64,000 nt of DNA, from positions 1 to 64,000 of the forward strand of contig NZ_NTGA01000026.1 of assembly GCF_002289575.1 (NCBI RefSeq). The letters run 5' to 3'. The notes under the pieces are model-generated. The model did no database searches. It had not been told where the DNA came from and saw nothing but the letters and a program-made list of their open reading frames with translations. Origin of the DNA: Dietzia natronolimnaea (GTDB taxonomy: Bacteria > Actinomycetota > Actinomycetes > Mycobacteriales > Mycobacteriaceae). The position numbers and the translations under genes are program-made. Below are positions 19,540 to 28,996 of this stretch, in pieces; positions within the stretch are counted from its first letter, which is position 1, and every line of letters begins with the position of its first letter.

Positions 19540-21096
19540 TCAGGACTGGCGCAGTTCCCGCTTGAGGAGCTTGCCCGACTGGTTCCGGGGCAGTTCGTCC
19601 ACGAAGACGACCCGCTTCGGCACCTTGAACGGCGCGAGATGGGCGCGGGTGCCGTCGATGATCTCGGATTCGGTGGCGTGGACGTCGTCCCTGAGGACCA
19701 CGATCGCGGTGACGGCCTCGATCCACTTGTCGTCCGGTGTGCCGATCACGGCCACCTCCGCCACGCGCTCATCCTGGTAGACCGCGTCCTCGACCTCCCG
19801 GGACGCCACCAGGACACCACCGGTGTTGATGACGTCCTTGATGCGGTCGACGACCTCGATGAACCCCTCCGGGTCGCGCACCACCAGGTCGCCGGAGTGG
19901 AACCACCCGTCGCGGAACGCCTCGGCGGTGGCGTCCGGCTTGTTCCAGTAACCCGTGCACAACTGCGGAGACCGGTAGACCACCTCGCCCCGCTCGCCGT
20001 CCGCGACCTCTGCGCCCGTCTCGTCGACGACGCGGGCGTCCACGAAGAACACCGGTCGGCCGGCGCTCGCCGGGCGGGCGTCATGCTCCTCCGGGCGCAG
20101 GACGGTGGCCAGTGGGCCGATCTCCGACTGTCCGAAGCAGTTGTAGAACCCGAGGTCGGGATACTTGCCGCGCAGGCGCTGGAGCACCGTCACCGGCATG
20201 ATCGAGGCGCCGTACTGGGCCTTGCGCAGACTCGACAGGTCCCGGGACTCCAGGTCCGGATGTGAGGCCAACGGCACCCACACCGTCGGCGCGAGGAAGA
20301 GCGAGCCGATCCTGTCGACCTCGACCCGGCGGAGGATCTCGGTGATGTCCGGGGCGGCCATGAGGTGCACCGTCGCCCCCAGGGAGAGGTAGGGGAGCGC
20401 GAACACGTGCATCGCGGCCGAGTGGTAGAGCGGCATGGTCACCAGCGGCTCGTCGTCCGCGGTCAGGTCCAGGGCGAGAATGCAGCTCACGTACTCGTGG
20501 ACGAGCGCGGAATGGGTCATCATCGCGCCCTTGGGGCGTGAGGTCGTCCCCGAGGTGTAGAGGAGTTGGGCCAGATCGTCGCCGGTGGAGGGGGACTGCA
20601 CCGGGGTACACGGGGAGTCGTCCGTCGCCGAACCCAGAACGGTGCCGTCCGCGGTCTCCCCCTCACGGGGCAGCAGAGGCAGGGAGCGCAGCCCCGGCAT
20701 GGTCTCGAGTACGTCCGACAGCGTGGCGGCCTGTGCCGGGTCCACCAGGACCAGGGACGCCCCCGAGTCGGTCAACAGGTACTCGAGTTCGCCGCCGGTC
20801 AGGGCGTAGTTGACGGGCACGTGCGTGAACCCGGCGCGGGAGGTGGCGAGGAAGCCGATGAGATAGGCATCGGAGTTGACCCCGTAGCCGGCAACCCGGG
20901 CGCCGTCCTCGAGGCCCTGGCCGGCGAGGGTCGTGGCCACCCGGTCGACCGCGGAGTCCAGCGCCGCGTAGGTCCACCGGCGTTCGGCGAAGGTGAGTGC
21001 CACGCGGTCGGGGAACCGGGCCGCCGCCCGGCGCAGGACGGCGTCGACCGTCGCGGAACTCACGGCGGGACCGGGGAATCGAGGGGGTGTGGTCAT
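19540..21096 (-). CDS. Acyl-CoA synthetase (FadD family)
   Basis: A 518-aa ANL-superfamily adenylating enzyme that activates a carboxylic acid with ATP and CoA. The P-loop-like motif is YTSGTTSRPKG (a Ser where most have Gly), followed by VPVNYALTGGELEYLL, FGQSEIGP, GYWNKPDAT, WFHSGDL and the C-terminal PRNQSGKLLKREL containing the catalytic Lys. Full length. ATG 21096 lies 6 nt after TAGGCT with no SD, a leaderless-type start. Resembles medium/long-chain fatty-acyl and feruloyl-CoA synthetases; the substrate cannot be set from sequence. It converges on the hydrolase gene. Confidence 0.9.
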   Translation of the reverse strand: MTTPPRFPGPAVSSATVDAVLRRAAARFPDRVALTFAERRWTYAALDSAVDRVATTLAGQGLEDGARVAGYGVNSDAYLIGFLATSRAGFTHVPVNYALTGGELEYLLTDSGASLVLVDPAQAATLSDVLETMPGLRSLPLLPREGETADGTVLGSATDDSPCTPVQSPSTGDDLAQLLYTSGTTSRPKGAMMTHSALVHEYVSCILALDLTADDEPLVTMPLYHSAAMHVFALPYLSLGATVHLMAAPDITEILRRVEVDRIGSLFLAPTVWVPLASHPDLESRDLSSLRKAQYGASIMPVTVLQRLRGKYPDLGFYNCFGQSEIGPLATVLRPEEHDARPASAGRPVFFVDARVVDETGAEVADGERGEVVYRSPQLCTGYWNKPDATAEAFRDGWFHSGDLVVRDPEGFIEVVDRIKDVINTGGVLVASREVEDAVYQDERVAEVAVIGTPDDKWIEAVTAIVVLRDDVHATESEIIDGTRAHLAPFKVPKRVVFVDELPRNQSGKLLKRELRQS

Positions 21097-21125
21097 CGTC
21101 TCAGCCTAGAGGTCAGCCGGCGAGG

Positions 21126-21374
21126 TCATGGTTCGGCGGCGACGATCTCCAACACCTCCGGGGGGACCGCCCCGTTGCTGTCCCGCGGGGTCCAGTGCTC
21201 GCTCGGGACCCACTGGGATCCGCACCCTTGGCACGCGAACAGGGGCTCACCGCGGCGCTCCACCGGGGTCCTCGTCCACTCGCACAGGTCGCGGCACGAG
21301 CGGACCCGTAGGGGGACGCCGTCGGGATCGGGCTGTCGCCGGGGCCGGAAGGGCAGTGCACGGAAGCTGGACAT
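21126..21374 (-). CDS. Small zinc-ribbon-like conserved protein
   Basis: An 82-aa basic protein with a single CQGC knuckle in PLFACQGCGSQWVPSEHWTPR plus a more N-terminal Cys (RSCRDLCEW), so four cysteines could bind one zinc. I recall similar small actinobacterial proteins of unknown function. It is divergent from the YchJ-like gene and 29 bp downstream of fadD on the same strand. The ATG at 21374 lacks a strong SD; TATCCT lies about 11 nt upstream. The larger ORF reading through from 21812 is antisense to the YchJ gene and is not real. Confidence 0.65.
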   Translation of the reverse strand: MSSFRALPFRPRRQPDPDGVPLRVRSCRDLCEWTRTPVERRGEPLFACQGCGSQWVPSEHWTPRDSNGAVPPEVLEIVAAEP

Positions 21375-21447
21375 CTCTGGGCTTGAGGATAACCGGTCGT
21401 CGTGTGGGTAGCCTGATCGCGGATGCGGGTGGACGGAGGAGGGCGAC

Positions 21448-21825
21448 GTGAACGCATGTCCCTGCGGGAGCCGGCGCCCGTTCGATCGCTGCTGCGGACC
21501 GCTCGTCGAGGATGGTGTCCCGGCCGAGACCGCGGAGCAACTGATGAGATCGCGGTACACGGCCTTCGTTCTGGGTCGGGAGGACCACCTCTGGCGCACC
21601 TGGAGCCCGCGGACGCGGCCGGCCCGGGTGGAGGCAGGTGACGTCGAGTGGACCGGCCTCGCGATCCTCGATGTGGTTGCCGGTGGCCCCGCCGACCGGA
21701 CCGGGACCGTCGAGTTCGAGGCCCGGTATGTCGGGCCCGAGGGCCCCGGTGTCATGCGCGAGCGATCGGCGTTCGAGCGCAGAGGTGGTCGATGGACGTA
21801 TCTCGAGGGCACGGGATCGTCCTGA
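21448..21825 (+). CDS. YchJ/UPF0225 family protein with SEC-C motif
   Basis: A 125-aa protein. The N-terminal CPCGSRRPFDRCCGP is a SEC-C-type zinc motif, followed by AETAEQLMRSRYTAFVLGREDHLWRTWSP, the YchJ/UPF0225 middle domain of the NTF2-like fold. The family's function is unknown; the SEC-C motif otherwise binds zinc and SecB or ribosomes. Usual length for the single-SEC-C form. Starts at GTG 21448 with GGAGGAGGGC upstream. The lipoprotein gene converges 3 bp beyond its stop. Confidence 0.85.
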   Translation: MNACPCGSRRPFDRCCGPLVEDGVPAETAEQLMRSRYTAFVLGREDHLWRTWSPRTRPARVEAGDVEWTGLAILDVVAGGPADRTGTVEFEARYVGPEGPGVMRERSAFERRGGRWTYLEGTGSS

Positions 21826-21828
21826 GCC

Positions 21829-22371
21829 CTAGGTGGCGGTCGGGTCTTCCGGCTGGCGGGTCACGGTGACCGAACCGATCGTCCTCGGGGCGGTCACGTC
21901 GATGCGCCCGATACGGTTCCCTCTGGGCATCGTCCAGGCGACCATCCCCCGGATCTCCTCGCCGGGAAAGCTCAGAACCGAGGGCACGAGTGGGTCCTCG
22001 ACCGTCCCCGCGGGGTTCTCGATCCGCTCGAACGGTCGCCCCGACGGGTCGAAGGCCGAGAAGTCCTCCGGGCCCAGTTCCGGCTGACCGGACGCCTGCA
22101 CCGCGCGGACGTCCACCACCACGACCGCGTCCGAGTACGTGGTCGAGGGCACGATGCGGAGGTCGGACAGGGTCACGGTGGCGTCCCACGATTCTCCGGC
22201 CACGGGGAACGGCCTGTCGAACTGCTGCGACGAGGGCAGGGGTCCGGACTGCTGGGCGGTCGGGACGGGGACGCCCGCGGAGTCGTCATCGCCGAACAGG
22301 GAGGCCGGTGAACAACCCGACGTGGAGACGGCCGCGGTCACGATCACTGCAGCGAGGACGGCGCGACGCAT
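21829..22371 (-). CDS. Putative lipoprotein
   Basis: A 180-aa secreted lipoprotein. It has a basic start (MRRA), a hydrophobic stretch (VLAAVIVTAAV) and a lipobox ending STSGC, so lipidation is expected at about Cys20. The mature part is beta-rich with no family I can name; GEEIRGMVAWTMPRGNRIGRIDVTAP suggests a DUF4352-like immunoglobulin fold, a weak guess. ATG 22371 has AGGAG at good spacing and gives a proper signal peptide; the longer in-frame start at 22398 would add nine residues. Located outside the membrane. Confidence 0.8.
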   Translation of the reverse strand: MRRAVLAAVIVTAAVSTSGCSPASLFGDDDSAGVPVPTAQQSGPLPSSQQFDRPFPVAGESWDATVTLSDLRIVPSTTYSDAVVVVDVRAVQASGQPELGPEDFSAFDPSGRPFERIENPAGTVEDPLVPSVLSFPGEEIRGMVAWTMPRGNRIGRIDVTAPRTIGSVTVTRQPEDPTAT

Positions 22372-22428
22372 GTAGGCGCTCCTGGGGCGAGTTCTCACAC
22401 CGGGCCCGTCCCGGCACGGTCTCAGATC

Positions 22429-23367
22429 CTACTGCTCACCGGGACGGTGGTCATCAGAGGCGCGCAGGTCACGCCATCGTCGGCCCGCGACCCGGTGCGC
22501 GAGGTCCGAGTAGACGTCGTCGAGTTCGGCGGAGATCTCGGCCAACTGGATCTTGAAGTTGACCGGGACGAACACCCGGTCGACGAACTCCGCCTCGGCG
22601 GAGATCGTCTGGCCGTCGAACACGTACCTGCACCATAGCGAGTCCCGGTTGAGGATCGCGACCTCGGTCTCCGCGGCCGCGGGATCCTCCACGGAGGACA
22701 CGAGTGGGCTCCGGAACACGACGAGGGGGAGCGAGCGGTGCGCACGGACGAACAGCAGGACACACCCGGCGGGAACGGTGAACACGTCATGCTCGTCGGG
22801 TGTGACCCGACGCTCGTAGACCTCCGACAGAGCCGACTGTAGTGCTCTGGTCGCCTCGTCCGGGGTCGCGATGGGCTGCGACCGGAAGTCGGCGTCCGCC
22901 GACACGGGTTCACCCGAACCGGCCCCGGTCGCGTCCTCCGGATCGGACACGTCATGGAGGAATACCGGGTGGGGGATCCCGAAGACGCGCTCCATAGTGC
23001 CGGCGACCAGGTGCGCCACCTCGGGTGCACGGTTCACCGGGAACGTGAGGTCCGCCCCCGGAGCACCCTGGTCGGTCGGGCGCCGGAGCGCCCAACCGAG
23101 GGCCATGAGTTGTTCGAGCCGGACGGGCCCCAGCGGCTCCGGCGAATCCGCGGACCCGCCGCCGGAGACCTCCGCGTGGACGCTGCCGCCGCCGGTGGCG
23201 GTGAAACGCACGTACGGGGTGCGGGTGGACGGCGACCCGAGGACGGGAACGGCCAGGTCGAACGTGGCTCCCGGGACGAGGTCACGCAGTAGTCCGGCCA
23301 GGCGGGTCGCGAAGCGGTTCCACCCGGCAGCGATCGACGCGTCCACGTCGAACTCGAAATCCAGCAT
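22429..23367 (-). CDS. YbjN-like (TY-Chap type) protein
   Basis: A 312-aa acidic soluble protein. LVPGATFDLAVPVLGSPSTRTPYVRF and LEQLMALGWALRRP in the first half and the DEATRALQSALSEVYERRVT linker resemble actinobacterial proteins with tandem YbjN/type III chaperone-like domains; the second half (FVDRVFVPVNFKIQLAEISAELDDVYSDL) would be the second module. I am not certain of the family. Such proteins are thought to bind peptides. No SD is obvious before the ATG. It lies between the lipoprotein and NUDIX genes on the same strand, with gaps of about 60 bp. Confidence 0.65.
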   Translation of the reverse strand: MLDFEFDVDASIAAGWNRFATRLAGLLRDLVPGATFDLAVPVLGSPSTRTPYVRFTATGGGSVHAEVSGGGSADSPEPLGPVRLEQLMALGWALRRPTDQGAPGADLTFPVNRAPEVAHLVAGTMERVFGIPHPVFLHDVSDPEDATGAGSGEPVSADADFRSQPIATPDEATRALQSALSEVYERRVTPDEHDVFTVPAGCVLLFVRAHRSLPLVVFRSPLVSSVEDPAAAETEVAILNRDSLWCRYVFDGQTISAEAEFVDRVFVPVNFKIQLAEISAELDDVYSDLAHRVAGRRWRDLRASDDHRPGEQ

Positions 23368-23430
23368 GAGTGGCAGTCAACCACCGCACAGCCGAGCACG
23401 TCGGTACTTCGGGATGTCCGGTGGGAGTGA

Positions 23431-24246
23431 TCAGCTCCCCGCCTCCGGCCGGCCCGCCTGGTAGTCGGACCAGTACTCGTCCGAACCGTCGAAGCGCACG
23501 CGCACCCCGCCACGGTGCTCGACGACCTCCGGCTGGACGGGAACGATCCTGCGCTCGGAGTCCAGTGCTGCCGCGACGTCGGGGAACCCGGCGAGGACGC
23601 GGAGTTGGGTCCACGTCGGGGGGAGGAGCATGGACCGGCCGGCACGGAAGTCCTCGAGGAGGTCGACGGGGCGGGCCCACATGGTCAGGTCGACCTCGGT
23701 CGTGAGGTCATCCGGTTCCTGTCCCTCCGGTAGCGCGGCGAGGAAGAACCTCGTGTCGTACCTCCGCGATTCCACCGAGGGCGTGATCCAGTGGTCGTAG
23801 GGGCGGAGTCTGCCCGCCGCGAGTGAGAGATCCTCGTCGGCGAGGAACGCGCTGAAGGTCAGTCGGTGGCTCTCGAGCTCCTCGCGGCTCGAGTGGTACC
23901 GGCCGGCGTCCGCGACCGGGGACCCGTCGAGGTGGTCGGCGAGGAGCACGCCACATTCCTCGAACGTCTCCCGCGCCGCCGCGCACACCAACCGGCGCGC
24001 TCGAGGCACGTCGCAGCCGAACCGCTCGGACCACCACGCGGGCGCGGGGCCGGACCAGGCGACATCCGGATCGTCGTCCGAGGCGTCCACGCCCCCGCCC
24101 GGGAACACCGTCATACCGCCGGCGAACGCCATCCCGCGGACGCGGCGTGCGACGAACACCTCGGGTCCGCGATCGGAGTCCCGCATCACCATCACGGTGG
24201 ACGCGTCCTTGATCGGGCGGGCGGTGGGGTCGTTGCCTTCGGTCAT
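23431..24246 (-). CDS. NUDIX hydrolase, NUDT19-like
   Basis: A 271-aa protein with a NUDIX fold. The core is CAAARETFEECGVLL; the REtfEExGV part of the NUDIX box is intact but the upstream GX5E half is not canonical, which is usual for the NUDT19/RP2p subgroup of CoA-pyrophosphatase-like enzymes. The N-terminal VFVARRVRGMAFAGGMTVFPGGG is also typical of that group. ATG 24246 is chosen over a GTG 15 bp upstream. Likely acts on CoA or acyl-CoA diphosphates; this is inferred from the subgroup, not from a visible specificity motif. Confidence 0.8.
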   Translation of the reverse strand: MTEGNDPTARPIKDASTVMVMRDSDRGPEVFVARRVRGMAFAGGMTVFPGGGVDASDDDPDVAWSGPAPAWWSERFGCDVPRARRLVCAAARETFEECGVLLADHLDGSPVADAGRYHSSREELESHRLTFSAFLADEDLSLAAGRLRPYDHWITPSVESRRYDTRFFLAALPEGQEPDDLTTEVDLTMWARPVDLLEDFRAGRSMLLPPTWTQLRVLAGFPDVAAALDSERRIVPVQPEVVEHRGGVRVRFDGSDEYWSDYQAGRPEAGS

Positions 24247-24306
24247 GCGGACAAGTCTCACCCGGCGCGGTGGAGGACGGTTCGTCGGGGTGGCCGGACG
24301 GCGCCG

Positions 24307-24933
24307 TCAGTACGTGCTGTCGGAGGACACCCGACGTGCCAGCACTCCGTGCAGGACACGATCGACGTGCTCGCGGAGGTCGGCTCGGTGGTCGCGACCG
24401 GGCGACCGGTCGATCCCCGAACGGACGATGCTCATGTACAGGACGTCGAAGACGGTCTGGGCGGGACCGTCGAGGTCCTCCGCCTCCGGTGCCCGCGGGG
24501 AGTGCCGGGCGAGCACGAGTCCGATGATGCCCCGGAGTTCCCCGAGGATGCGCTGCGCCTCCGCCGGGTGCGGGCCGGGTTCCCCGAAGACCGTCTCGCG
24601 GTGGTAGGCGACGATGTTCTCCGGCTGGTTCTCGAGGGCGGAGAACAGGGGGTCGCACAGTGTGACCAGATCCTCGACGGGGTCCCCGGTATCCGGGACG
24701 GTCTCGACCATGGCGCGGAACTCCTCGTTGGCCACCATGCACAGGAGCTCGCCCTTCGACTGGGCGTACCTGAACAGTGTCCCGGTGCCGACCTCCGCCT
24801 GATCGGCCACCTCCTGGGTGGTGACCGACGAGTACCCGTTGCGGAAGAACAGGTCGCGGGCGGCGGCCAGTATCCGGCGTTGTTTGTCCGCCTTGTTCAG
24901 CTCCCGGCGTCCCGGCTCACGGGCCAGGGTCAC
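24307..24933 (-). CDS. TetR-family transcriptional regulator
   Basis: A 208-aa regulator with a clear N-terminal HTH (ILAAARDLFFRNGYSSVTTQEVADQAEVGTGTLFRYAQSKGELL, residues about 20–63) and a helical ligand domain. GTG 24933 overlaps the stop of the upstream DUF3817 gene (GTGA), so the two are translationally coupled and the regulator probably controls this small operon. The much longer ORF frame to 25338 runs antisense through the DUF3817 gene and is not the start. Effector unknown. Confidence 0.85.
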   Translation of the reverse strand: MTLAREPGRRELNKADKQRRILAAARDLFFRNGYSSVTTQEVADQAEVGTGTLFRYAQSKGELLCMVANEEFRAMVETVPDTGDPVEDLVTLCDPLFSALENQPENIVAYHRETVFGEPGPHPAEAQRILGELRGIIGLVLARHSPRAPEAEDLDGPAQTVFDVLYMSIVRSGIDRSPGRDHRADLREHVDRVLHGVLARRVSSDSTY

Positions 24934-25427
24934 GAGAACCACTCGGTGGGCTTGCCCGCCACCAGGAGGAGCGAGAAGACCACGGCCACCATGATGAGGG
25001 TCACCACCAGTGCGACGACCGGGGACCGGAGCGCGAAGGCCAGCGTGCGCTCGGCGAGGGTGCGCGACTGTTCGCCTCCGGGCCCGAGCCGCCAGTGTCC
25101 CTCGAGCAGCCCGCGGCGCTCGACGGACCTCTCGAACGGCACGGTGGCGTAGGGGATGACCGCGGACGCCAGGCCCATCAGGCCGGTCCCCGCCGACCAG
25201 CGCTTGTCCGTCCAGACCGCGATCGTCGCCACGGTGTAGCACAGGAACACGAAACCGTGGATGCTGCCACCGACCGTGGTGGCCCAGTCGAGACCGAACC
25301 CGTACTTGCCGACCATGCCCAGGATCAGCAGCGTCCACGTGATCACCTCCGCGAGCGCGAGCCTCTTGTACAGGATGCGGGGGGTCACAGATGTCCTCCA
25401 GGGGTCGGATCGGTGTTCGTCGGTCAT
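24930..25427 (-). CDS. DUF3817 family membrane protein
   Basis: A 165-aa membrane protein. LYKRLALAEVITWTLLILGMVGKYG at the N-terminus, GSIHGFVFLCYTVATIAVW and GLASAVIPYATVPFERSVERRGLLEG are DUF3817 hallmarks. A fourth hydrophobic helix (VVALVVTLIMVAVVFSLLLVAG) ends the chain. Function unknown; members are small integral membrane proteins often in actinobacteria. ATG 25427 lacks a strong SD. It is followed by an overlapping TetR gene. Confidence 0.85.
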   Translation of the reverse strand: MTDEHRSDPWRTSVTPRILYKRLALAEVITWTLLILGMVGKYGFGLDWATTVGGSIHGFVFLCYTVATIAVWTDKRWSAGTGLMGLASAVIPYATVPFERSVERRGLLEGHWRLGPGGEQSRTLAERTLAFALRSPVVALVVTLIMVAVVFSLLLVAGKPTEWFS

Positions 25428-25472
25428 CGTACGGACACCGGAACCGCGGCCCGGTTCAGCCTCCCCGCTGCG

Positions 25473-28019
25473 TCACCCCGCGAGGGTCAGCGACGCGAAC
25501 CGGACCTCGCCCGCCTCGTCGCTGGCGCCGAGGTCCACGACACCCTCGACGGCCCAGCCGTGGTCGTTCTCCGGATCGTCGAGCACCTGCCGGACCCTCC
25601 AGGTCCCCGGCTCCACCCCGTCGCCCGACTCGGTGACGGAGAAGAGGGCGGGTCCGCGCGCCGCGGGCCCGGTTCCGATCGCGTCGTACTCGTCCCAGTA
25701 CGCATCGATCTCGGTGTCCCAGTCGGGATGGAGCGGGACGTCGGCGTCGAGTTGCACCAAGGTGTCGATGTCGTCTCGCGACAGGAGCTCCACGCGGCGG
25801 AACATCGCGTTGCGGACCATCACCCGGAACGCCCGCGAGTTGGCGGTGACGGGCCGGGTGGTGCCGCTCGACTGTCCGAAGGCGAGCTCGGCCACCTGGT
25901 CCGGGGAGACCTCGGGGTCGGTGAGCAGTTCCCACTCGTCCAGCAGGCTCGAGTCGACCTGGCGGACGAGTTCCCCGAGCCATTCGACCAGGTCGTCGAA
26001 CTCGTCGGTCCGCAGGTCGGCCGGAACGGTCTGCCGCAGCGCACGGTAGGCGTCGGTGAGGTAGCGCAGGACGGAACCCTCCGACCGGCTGAGTCCGTAC
26101 GCGGAGACCAGATCGGAGAAGGTCATCCCCCGCTCGACCATCTCGCGGACGACCGACTTCGGGGAGGGCTCGACCCCCGCCACCCACGGGTGCCCGGCCC
26201 GGTAGGCGTCGTAGGCGTCCGCGATGAGGTCGCCGAGGGGTGTGGGCCACGAGATGTCCTCGACCAGCTCCATCCGTTCCGAGTACTCCACCCCCTCTGC
26301 CTTGAGCGCCCCGATCGCCTCGCCGCGGGCGGCCCGCTGCTGTGCGTAGAGGATCGGGCGCGGGTCGTCGAGGACGGACTCGATCACCGAGACCAGATCC
26401 AGGACCGGGGTGGGGGAGTCGGGGTCGAGGACCTCCATCGCGGCGATCGCGAACGGGGCGAGGGGCTGGTTGAGGGCGAAGTCCCGTTGCAGATCCATTG
26501 TCAGTCGGACGTGCCGACCCTCGTCGTCCGGCTCCGTCATCCGCTCGACGATGCCCGCCGTCTCGAGCCCTCGGAAGAGTTCGATGGACCGCAGGACGTG
26601 GTGCCGGACGCGGGCCCTGGTCTCGTGTGAGGACAGCAGCAGATGCCGCATGTGGGTGTAGCAGCTCCCGGGCCGTGAGATCACGTTGAGCAGCATCGCG
26701 TTGTTGACCTCGAAGCGACTGGTCAGCTGCTCGGGCTGGGCACCGACGAGCTTGTCGAACGTGGCGCGGGTCCAGTTGACGAATCCCTCCGGAGGCTTCT
26801 TCTTGGCCGCCTTGCTCTTCTTCTTGGGGTTGGCGGCGGTCTTGGCCGCCGCCTTGGCGTTCTCCACCTCGTGCTCGGGTGCCAGCACCACCACCAGGCC
26901 CTCGGTGTCGAATCCCGCGCGGCCGGCGCGGCCGGCGATCTGGTGGAACTCCCTGGCCTTGAGGACCCGCTGTCGGCGGCCGTCGAACTTGGTCAGGCCC
27001 GTGAACAGCACGGTCCGGATGGGGACGTTGATTCCGACGCCGAGGGTGTCGGTCCCACAGATGACGGTGAGCAACCCGTCCTGGGCGAGCCGTTCCACGA
27101 GGCGGCGGTACTTCGGGAGCATGCCCGCGTGGTGCACGCCGATCCCGTGCAGGAGCAATTTGCGCAGGTTCCGACCGAAGGAGGTCGTGAACCGGAATCC
27201 GCCGATCTGCTCGGCGATCGCGGCCTTGCGCTCCTTGGAGGACACGGCCACCGAGGTCAGCGCCTGCGCCTGTTCCAGGGCGGAGGCCTGCGTGAAGTGG
27301 ACGATGTACACGGGGGCCTTGCCGTCGCGGAGCAGCAGTTCGACCGATTCGTGGACGCTCTGCAGCGCGTAGTCGAACGTCAGCGGGACCGGCCGCTCGG
27401 TCCCCCCGACGAGCGTGCACTCCCGTCCGGTGCGGGTGCGCAGGTCCTCGATGAGCCAGTCGACGTCCCCGAGGGTCGCGGACATGAGGAGGAACTGCGT
27501 GTCGGGGAGTTCGATCAGCGGCACCTGCCAGGCCCAGCCCCGGTCGGGCTCGGAATAGTAGTGGAACTCGTCCATCACCACCTGGCCGATGTCGGCGTCG
27601 GCGCCCTCCCTCAGCGCGATGTTGGCCACGATCTCCGCGGTCGCGCAGACGATCGGCGCATCGGCGTTGACGGCGGCGTCGCCGGTGAGCATCCCCACGT
27701 TCTCCGCGCCGAACACCGCGCACAGGGAGAAGAACTTCTCGCTGACCAGAGCCTTGATCGGCGCGGTGTAGTAGCTCCGCGTGCCCCTGGCCATCGCGGA
27801 GAAGTGCGCACCCAGCGCGACCAGGGACTTGCCCGATCCCGTCGGGGTGGCCAGGACGACGTGGCTCCCCGCCGACACCTCGAGCACCGCCTCCTCCTGC
27901 GCCGGATAGAGCGTCAGGCCCTGGGCGTCGGCCCATGCCACGAAGGCGTCGAACACCGCCTCCTCCAGGAGATCGGAGGGGACGTCGTCCAGGTCGGCGA
28001 GGAGGTCGGGCAGGTGCAC
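25473..28019 (-). CDS. Ski2-like DEAD/DEAH helicase with DUF3516 C-terminus
   Basis: An 848-aa superfamily 2 helicase. Motif I ATPTGSGKSL (about residue 60), motif II MDEFHYY, motif III SATLGD and motif VI HQIAGRAGRAGFD are intact; two RecA domains cover about residues 35–400. A lysine-rich linker (NPKKKSKAAKKKPPEG) leads to a long C-terminal region matching actinobacterial DUF3516 proteins. Ski2/Mtr4-type enzymes unwind RNA; the bacterial role is unknown. GTG 28019 opens the frame. Single gene, converging with nothing; PAC2 gene lies 42 bp upstream on the same strand. Confidence 0.9.
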   Translation of the reverse strand: MHLPDLLADLDDVPSDLLEEAVFDAFVAWADAQGLTLYPAQEEAVLEVSAGSHVVLATPTGSGKSLVALGAHFSAMARGTRSYYTAPIKALVSEKFFSLCAVFGAENVGMLTGDAAVNADAPIVCATAEIVANIALREGADADIGQVVMDEFHYYSEPDRGWAWQVPLIELPDTQFLLMSATLGDVDWLIEDLRTRTGRECTLVGGTERPVPLTFDYALQSVHESVELLLRDGKAPVYIVHFTQASALEQAQALTSVAVSSKERKAAIAEQIGGFRFTTSFGRNLRKLLLHGIGVHHAGMLPKYRRLVERLAQDGLLTVICGTDTLGVGINVPIRTVLFTGLTKFDGRRQRVLKAREFHQIAGRAGRAGFDTEGLVVVLAPEHEVENAKAAAKTAANPKKKSKAAKKKPPEGFVNWTRATFDKLVGAQPEQLTSRFEVNNAMLLNVISRPGSCYTHMRHLLLSSHETRARVRHHVLRSIELFRGLETAGIVERMTEPDDEGRHVRLTMDLQRDFALNQPLAPFAIAAMEVLDPDSPTPVLDLVSVIESVLDDPRPILYAQQRAARGEAIGALKAEGVEYSERMELVEDISWPTPLGDLIADAYDAYRAGHPWVAGVEPSPKSVVREMVERGMTFSDLVSAYGLSRSEGSVLRYLTDAYRALRQTVPADLRTDEFDDLVEWLGELVRQVDSSLLDEWELLTDPEVSPDQVAELAFGQSSGTTRPVTANSRAFRVMVRNAMFRRVELLSRDDIDTLVQLDADVPLHPDWDTEIDAYWDEYDAIGTGPAARGPALFSVTESGDGVEPGTWRVRQVLDDPENDHGWAVEGVVDLGASDEAGEVRFASLTLAG

Positions 28020-28060
28020 CAGACCGAGCCTAGCCGCCCGGCCGCTCCCGCCTGCCTGCG

Positions 28061-28996
28061 CTACTGGGCGCCGGGCCCGTCGTCGCCGGTCTGCTCCGCG
28101 AGGAACCGCTCGAACTCCGCGCCGATCTCGTCGCCGGACGGCAGGGGGGTGCCGCCGGGGTTGAGCGAGTCGGAACCGTGGCGGCTCTCCATGAACTCGT
28201 CGTACTGCTTCTCCATCAGCTCCACGGCGGTCCGGATCTCCGGACTGTCGGCGATCTGGGCGGTGACCTGTGCGGTGAAGTCCGCAGCCGCGGACTCGAG
28301 CTCACCGGACGGCAGCTCGAGCTGGGAGATCTGCGCGATGTTCCCGACCAGGTTGAGGACCGCCGCGGGGTAGGCGGTCTGCGACAGGTACTGGGGGACG
28401 TGGACGGTGAAGCCCGCCGACGGGATCCCGTGCTCTGCCATGCGGAGCTCCAGCAGGGCGCTCACGTTCCCCGGGACGGAGAACTCCCCGGGCCAGGCGG
28501 TGAACCCGCGGATGAGGTCGACGTCACTGGCGTGCGCGCTGGACTGGGTGGGGCGGGTGTGCGGCACCCCGAGGGGGATGGCGCCGAGGCCGATCGACAT
28601 CCGGGCCCCGAACGACCCGGCGAGGTCGATCACGGATTCGGTGAACCCGTCCCACTTCAGGTCCGGCTCGAGACCGGAGAGCAGGAGGAATGGCGTCCCG
28701 TCCGCGTCCTTGACGGCGTGCATCTGGATGGTCGGTTCCGAGTACCCGGCGAAATGGTCGAACGAGTACCGCACCTGCGGGCGACGCGAGCGGTAGTCGA
28801 CCAGCTGGTCCGCGTCGAACTCCACGATCAGCTGGGAGTCCAGGCTCCCCTTGAGGTGTTCGGTGACGCCCTGGATCGCCTGGCCTGCGTCGGAGAACCC
28901 CTCCAACGCGTGCACCAGCACCGGGCCCTGTCCGGACTCCGACCGCAGATCGGGGACGGGCTCGATCAGTCGGTACAGATCGCTGTGCCTGGCCAT
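28061..28996 (-). CDS. PAC2 family protein
   Basis: A 311-aa protein of the PAC2 (proteasome assembly chaperone 2-like) family. VLVHALEGFSDAGQAIQGVTEHL, LIVEFDADQLVDYRSRRPQV, FLLLSGLEPDLKWDGF and GIGLGAIPLGVPHTRP-like stretches are conserved in actinobacterial members, as is the C-terminal acidic tail. In mycobacteria such genes sit near ideR (Rv2714) as here. Its function in bacteria that keep a proteasome is not settled. ATG 28996 has GAGAGGAGT upstream; the longer frame to 29410 is antisense to the DUF4192 gene. Confidence 0.85.
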   Translation of the reverse strand: MARHSDLYRLIEPVPDLRSESGQGPVLVHALEGFSDAGQAIQGVTEHLKGSLDSQLIVEFDADQLVDYRSRRPQVRYSFDHFAGYSEPTIQMHAVKDADGTPFLLLSGLEPDLKWDGFTESVIDLAGSFGARMSIGLGAIPLGVPHTRPTQSSAHASDVDLIRGFTAWPGEFSVPGNVSALLELRMAEHGIPSAGFTVHVPQYLSQTAYPAAVLNLVGNIAQISQLELPSGELESAAADFTAQVTAQIADSPEIRTAVELMEKQYDEFMESRHGSDSLNPGGTPLPSGDEIGAEFERFLAEQTGDDGPGAQ